DNA from: Bradyrhizobium ontarionense
Lineage (GTDB): Bacteria > Pseudomonadota > Alphaproteobacteria > Rhizobiales > Xanthobacteraceae
Reading direction: 5' to 3'
Length of the DNA stretch: 64,000 bases
Assembly (NCBI RefSeq): GCF_021088345.1
Contig: NZ_CP088156.1
Location: 3,844,001-3,908,000, forward strand
A program made the position numbers and the translations under genes. This document shows, piece by piece, positions 54,247 to 61,000 of this stretch. The notes beneath the pieces were generated by a model. That model ran no database searches. It was not told the origin of the DNA and saw only the letters and a list, made by a program, of their open reading frames with translations. Position 1 is the stretch's first letter; every line of letters starts with the position of its first letter.

Positions 54247-55062
54247 CTAGACCACACGCACCTTGTTCGGATTGCGGGCGGGATCGCGCCAGAACGCGTC
54301 GTTCTCGTATTTGCGCCAGAGATCGCCGGGGAGCACGGTCTTGCGGCCCGGCGATTCCACGCGGCGGCCGACCTTGTGCAGGCCGGGGGTGCCGAGCCTG
54401 CGGTCGAACTCCTCGGCGTCGAATTCGATGTTGTCGAAATCATGCGCGAACGGCTTCTCGCCGATGAAGTCGTAGACCGCTGCGATCGCCTGCTGCGGCC
54501 GGCTCGTCAGCGTCTCATAGGTCAGCGCCAGCAGGCAATCCGCCTGTTCGCCACAGAACGCCTCGCGCAGCGCGTTCCAGGCAAAGCCGACCATGCCATT
54601 CGGCGCGGCCAGTCCGTCGACGCGCGAATACACCGTGCCGCCCGGCTCGAAGTTGAAGATGCCCGACGGCTGGAACTTGTTCTTGCGGATCAGCCGTTCG
54701 ACCGAGTCGAGAATCCAGGGAACGTCGCGCACGCAGCAGATGACCTTGGCGCGGGGAAACAGCTCGGTCAGCAGCGGCAGGCGGGTGCACCAATTGCGGT
54801 TGGTGTCGAACACCACGTCGCCTTTGGGAACGTCGGCGTAGTAGGATGAGAAGATGCCTTGCAGCAGCGCCTTGCGCTGTGCGTCGGTGATGAAGATGGA
54901 GGTCTCGTTGCTCATGCTCATGCTGCGCAGCATGGCGTCGACCAGCGAGCCGACCGGTCCGGTCATGCCGGCGCGGAAACGCGGGTTCTGCCGCAGAATG
55001 GCCGACAACAATGTCGAGCCGGCGCGCGGCAGTCCGGAGATGAAGTGAATGTCGCCCTGCAT
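54247..55062 (-). CDS. Sulfotransferase family protein
   Basis: A 271-residue protein from ATG 55062 (MQGDIHFISGLPRAGSTLLS). The 5'-phosphosulfate-binding loop GLPRAGSTLL at residues 10-19 and the 3'-phosphate-binding segment VICCVRDVPWILDSVERLIR in the middle identify a PAPS-dependent sulfotransferase; the C-terminus (KYENDAFWRD) is typical of the family in bacteria. It transfers sulfate from PAPS to a hydroxyl or amine on sugars, peptides or lipids. It begins 31 bp after the stop of the giant surface-protein gene on the same strand, so both are probably one transcription unit, and the surface protein or an associated glycan could be its substrate. That is inference. Confidence 0.86.
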   Translation of the reverse strand: MQGDIHFISGLPRAGSTLLSAILRQNPRFRAGMTGPVGSLVDAMLRSMSMSNETSIFITDAQRKALLQGIFSSYYADVPKGDVVFDTNRNWCTRLPLLTELFPRAKVICCVRDVPWILDSVERLIRKNKFQPSGIFNFEPGGTVYSRVDGLAAPNGMVGFAWNALREAFCGEQADCLLALTYETLTSRPQQAIAAVYDFIGEKPFAHDFDNIEFDAEEFDRRLGTPGLHKVGRRVESPGRKTVLPGDLWRKYENDAFWRDPARNPNKVRVV

Positions 55063-55093
55063 GAATCCTCAAAAGCCCAAGAATTGCGAGACC

Positions 55094-58000
55094 TTACACT
55101 AGCAGAATATCGTGCTGTGTAAGCTGGGTCGGGTTCACACCCGTCAGCGTGACGATGTGATTGGCGTCGATCGCGATGGTCGTGTCGGCCGGGTTTCCGG
55201 CGTTGTGCGGATCCGCGGCGATCGCGGCCAGCGCCGCCGCGGCATCGGCATAGACGCTGTGGCTGAGTTGCAGGACATCGTGCGCGACATCGAAATTACC
55301 GATCGTCGCGCTGCCGGCCGGCTGCGCGGCGAACTGAAACACGAAGGTGTCGCTGGCGGCGGAGGCCGTCAGCGCCGCATTCGGCGCCTGCACCGTGATG
55401 GTGTGCGAGCCGTCATTGTTGGTGACGTCGGTCGCGATCGCCGCGCCATCGGCGCCATAGCTGACCAGAGATTTTATGTAAGGCTGGTTGGCTCCGGTCG
55501 TGAACTGGCCGACGGTTTCGTTCGCCGTCGACGGCATCAGCAGCGTGTTCAGATCCGCATCGCTGGTCGGATTCGTGTTCTGGAATTCGATCTCGAGCGG
55601 AGCCGAGCCGCTGCCCTGGACCAGGATGTGCGCCGTGCCGCCGCTGACACCGATCGCAATGTCGGTGTCATGGCCGCCATTGATGCTGGTGACCGTGACC
55701 GCATTCGGATCGACGCCCTCGAGATGGATGCGGTCGTGCTCGCCGCTGCCGGTCGCCCACGACAGATCGGTGATCTTCTCGGTGACGCCGGCCGCGAGAT
55801 CAGTGGCGCGGAAGAAGAACACGTCGTCACCGGTGCCGCCGGTCAGGATCTGCGCACCAGGGCCGCCATGGATGACATCGGCGCCGGAGCGGTCGGGTCC
55901 GCCGGTGATGATCGTATTGCCCGTACCTGCGTCGAAGGCGAAGTGGAAGTCCGACAGCGCGTGCAAGTCTGAACCACCAACCGTGAGGCTGACCGAGCCG
56001 GTCGCGCTGTTCAGCACCAGAACGCCGTTGCTGTAGCTTTCGCTGGTCGCATGGAAGCCATCGACGATGATCTGGTCGCGCGTGCCGAAATTCTCGATCG
56101 CGTTGCTTGGCGCGTTGGCAGCGCTGAATTCCAGCGCGGCATGATCGGCCGGAGAGAAGCTGATCGCGCCGGACCCGGCCGCGCCATGACCGGTGAGGTC
56201 GAGCGTGCCGTTTTCGATCGTGATGCCACCGGTGAAGGTGTTGGCCGCCCCCAGTGCCAGCGTGCCGCCGCCGTCGAGCAGCAGATGTCCCGCGCCGGTC
56301 TGACCGCTGGCATCATGCGAGCCGGTCATGTCGGCGATCACGTCGCTGATCGTGATCATATGCGTCGCGTCGGGTGCGAAAGTGATGGTCTGGTCGCCCT
56401 GCAGGAAGACGCCGCTGCCGAACGCCGAGCCTGCATGGGCTCCGGCTCCGGTCACGGCGGCGCCGCCAGTCACGCCGCCGTTCTGATCACTGCCGGAGCC
56501 GGCGAAGATGAGCGTGCCGCCCTGCTGCACGAAGATCGCGCCGCCGGCGCCGAGACCGCCGCCGCCATAGCCGCCCGTGCCTCCGGCGCCACCGCCAAAG
56601 CCACCCGCGCCAACCGTGCCATAGCCCCCAGCACCGCCGCCGCCGCCGAAACCACCGGCGCCGCCGCCGTGCCGGCCGGCGCCGCCGCCGCCACCAAAGC
56701 CGCCGACGCCGCCATATCCACCGGCCGAAACCGACGGGGCCCACCCGCCGCCGCCACCGCCGCCGCCGAAGCCGCCCGCACCGCCCGTGGCGATCATGCC
56801 GCTGACGATGCCGACACCGCCCCCGATGCCGCCGCCGCCGCCCGGCCTGCCGTATCCAGAAAGGCCGAAATAGACCGCGCTGGTGTAGAATCCGACACCC
56901 TGGCCACCGCCGCCGCCATTGGCTCCGCCAAGATAAACCGGGTTCGTACCGACGACCTGTCCGCCACCTGTGGCGGCGCCCAGTGCGATGCCGGCACCAG
57001 CGGTCGTTCCGGTGTCGTAGGGCCGCGGATGGTTGGCGCCGGATGCATGAATGCCAATTCCGCCGCCGCCCTGGAAACCACCAGCACCGCCGAGTCCGCC
57101 GCCGCCGCCATAAAGCGCAACACCCAAATAGCCGAACGTGCCGCCGCTGCTGTTGCCGCCGATCGCCTTGTCATTGGCGAAATTGACGTTGGACAGCGTG
57201 ACCGTGCCGGCCGATGCGATGAACAATCCGCCGCCGAGACCTGCGCCGCCGCCGCCGCCGAAATTGCTGTCGCCACCCTTTGCTACGGCATTGATGATAC
57301 CGAGATCGTCGATCTCGACGCTGCCGGCGTAGACGAACAGGCCGGGCAGGCCGTGGGCATCGAGCACGTGGCCATGGCCGGAGATCGTGAGCGAGGCACC
57401 CGGCGGAAGATTGAAGGCCGGCAACTGATCGCTGAGTTGCAGATCGCCGACGATGTCGAACGTGTAGTGCGCGCCGGTCTGCGCGCTCGCGCCGGAGACG
57501 TCGATCGCTGCGATCGCCTTGGCGAGATCGGCCGCCGAGGTGATGGTCCAGGTATTCGCCGCCGGCGTGATCGTGACATCAGCACCCGCCGATGCCGGTC
57601 CCGTGATGCCGCCGATGGTCGTCGCGGTCACCGTGATGCTGTGCGCGCCGCCGCTGACCGACTGAAATCCGCTGGTGATGTCGAAGTGGCCGGACGCGTC
57701 GACAGTGCCGGTGCCGATCACCGTGGTGCCATTGTCGGCATAGAGCTTGATGATGGTGCCGGCTTCGCCGCTGCCCTTCACCTCGACGCGGCCGACCGAG
57801 TCCGGCACCGACACGACCGACGCAACGACGGGCGCGGCCGGGGCCACGCTCGCATCAAACGTGGCAGCCGGGCTGGCGTGACCGAGGCTGTCAGTCTGGA
57901 TGACCGTGACGTGCTGGTGGCCGGGGCCGAGCAGCGCGCCCGCCGCCGGATCGGTCGTCACGTCGAAATGGCCTGCCGCGTCGACCGCGCCGGTCCCGAT

Positions 58001-61000
58001 CACGGTGTTACCAAGCATCAGCGTGATCGTATCGCCCGGCTGCCCCGTGCCCTGGAGCTCGATGACGCCGTGATCCGCGGCGACCCCGACCTGGCTGATG
58101 TTGGTGACCGGCGCCGGATCGACATACACCGCAAAGCCGGTCGACGGCGCGCTGACGTCGGCGCCGGCCGCATCGGTGGCGGTCAAGGTATGGGTGCCGT
58201 TCGCGAGCGCTACCGTGGTCGTGATGGTGAAGGTGCCGTCGGCTGCAACGACACCCGCGCCGATCGGAGTCGTGCCGCCATCGGCGTAGAGCGTGATGGT
58301 CTCGCCGACATGCTGGCCGGTGCCCTTGACGATGAAGTCGTGACTGGCGTCGATCTGTGTCGCCACCAGTGGCGCCACAGATGTGATGACGGGCGCCCTC
58401 GGCGTCACGTCGATCGCGACCCCCGCGGAGGCGGCGCTCGTCAGATTGTCGCCGTTGGTCTCGGTCGTGGTGAAGACATGGCGGCCGCCGGGCGCATCAA
58501 CGCTGAAATCGAAATGCCCGGTCTGATCGACCACACCCGAGCCCAGCAGCGTCGTGCCATCGGCATAGACCTTGATGGTCTCTCCCGCCTCGCCGGTGCC
58601 TTGAACTTCGATCGTTTGCGGCGCCGTCGCGATGACGGCCGAGACCACCGGCGCAGTCGGCAGGACGGTGACGTTGATCGCGGTGGAGAGCGGGCTGGTC
58701 AGGCTGTCGGCGTCCGCTGCCGTCGCCCGCAAGGAATGCACGCCCTCGGCGAACGTCGCGCTGGTGACGATATCGAACACGCCGGCGCCATTGGCGACGC
58801 CCGATCCGACCACAGTGCTACCCTCATAGAGCGTGACGGTGCTGCCCGCCAGCGCAGTGCCCTTGATCTCGACCGTGCCGCCGTTGACGCTCTGCCCGAC
58901 GATCGAGGTGATCACGGGCGCCTGCGGATCGACGTGGAACGTGAACGGGATCGCCTGGTCGCTGATCAGGTTTGCGGAATCCTGCGCCAATGCGAGCAGC
59001 GTGTAGTTACCATGACCGATCGGCTGGCTCGCCGTGAAATCGAAGTGGCCCGTGGCATCGGCCCTGCCGGAACCGACGAACTGGTCGCCGGACTGATTGC
59101 GGACCCAGATGTTGACCGTGATGTTGGGATCGGCGCTGCCTGCCACCTCGATCCTGCCACCGTCGAGCGGCTGCCCGACCACGGCAATCGTCGGGGCTTT
59201 GGGATGGACGTCGAAGGCGAGCACGCCCGACAACGGACTGACGAGGCCTTGCGCGTTGGTCTCGGTCACATTGAGCGTGTAGTGGCCGTCAGGCAGGTTC
59301 GGCGTGACGAAGTCGTAATTGCCGTTGCCGTCGGTTGCCGTGGTGTATGTCAGGGAGCTGCCGCCGGGACCGCTGAGATGCAGCGTGACGGTCTGGTTCG
59401 GCTCGCCGCTGCCCTGCAGATGCACGCCGACATTGGTGGCCAGCGTCGTCTGTCCGGGCGCCAGCGCGAGCGACGGCGCGCTCGGCAGCACGTCGACGAC
59501 GAGCGGCGTGGTGGTCAGGGTCTGGCCTCCGCCGACCTGCGTCGCCATTACGCTGTACTCGCCATCGGGAAGCGCCGCCGTGGTAAAGCTGAAATGTCCG
59601 CTGGCATTGGGCGTGGCGGTGCCGACCTGGTTGCCGTCGATGAAGATCGCAATGGTGCTGCCCGGCATTCCAGTGCCGCTGAGCAGAACCTGATTGCCGT
59701 TCTGCGGCTGACCGACGAGAGTGATCTTCGGCGCAATCGTCTCAGTCACGGCGACGCCACCGTTATAGGCAACGACGCCGAACTGGGCGGTCGAGTAATC
59801 AAGATTCGGATTGAGATGAAGCTGGGCCGTGTTCGTGCCGTCGCTCACCGTGAGCACGTTGCCGGCGCCGAGCGTCACGGTCGCATTTGCGGCGAAGCCT
59901 GCGAGCTTGATGGTGTCGCCGGGAAGGAAGCCGTCGATCTGATTGGCCGGCGTATCGCCCTGATCGATGATCAGCGTGGCCATGGCGCCTTGCGCGAAGG
60001 TGATATGTCCGCTGCCGACCGCACCGACGGCACCGAGCTCGATGACGCCATGATCTGCGAGCTGCACACCGCCATCGATCGTGCTGGCGGCGTCGAGCAG
60101 CAGGAACCCATAGTTCGAGACGCCGGCATAACCGCTGCCCTGCAGGCTCGTCGTCAGCGTGTACGCAGCCGAGCCGGACACCGTCAGCGAGTCGTTGATG
60201 AGTGTCCCATTGATCGTCAGCGTGCCGCCGTCGAGGGCGATCGTCGTCGCCCTGACATCGCCAAGCACGACGCTGCCGGCGCCGGCGATGTGGAGGACGC
60301 CGGTCATGGCGCCGGCGATCGAATCGGAGATGGTCAGCGTCTTGCCGGCATCGGGCGCCAGCGTGACATTGTTCGACGCGGCGAACAGGCCGGCCCCAAG
60401 GCCCTGCCCGTTGCCGCCGTCATTTCCGCCGCCGCTCAGGCCACCGCTGCCGCCGCGAGAGTAGTTTCCGGAAAATGTCTCGCCTCCAGCGATCGTCAGC
60501 GATCCGCCCGTGGCGACGAAGATGCCGCCACCGAGCCCGGCACCGCCGCCACCACCGCCTCCAAAGACGATCGGCTGGCCACTACCCGGATCATAGCCGA
60601 CAAAAACCGGGTTACCGCCGTTGCCGGCGCCGTACCCGCCCGAACCAGCGCCGTAGCGAGACGTGTTGCCATAGAGGAAAGCGACCCTTCCTAATCGATG
60701 AGCGCCGTAGCCGCCGCCACCGCCGCCGCCAAAACCGCCGTTCTGCCCATGGATTCCACCCGACACGCCGCCACCGGCGCCGCCAGATTGATATCCATTT
60801 CCATTGAGGACGCCACCACCGCCGGCAAAGGCATAACGCCCGCTGTGCCCGTAGGTGTTTCCGCCATTGCCGCCGACCGCGCCATTTCCGGTGACATTGA
60901 CGTCCTTGATCGTGGCCGAGGCCCCACTGCCGATGAACAGGGCACCGCCTGCCCCGAGACCGCCGCCGCCACCACCGCCTTTGCCCGTCACGACATAGCC

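Noticed and set aside
56051..60694. A 1,547-codon open frame antisense to the giant surface protein
   Set aside because: It is the mirror of a very GC-rich, Gly-rich gene. The product is Ala/Arg/Asp-rich with no domain, whereas the minus strand has clear repeats.
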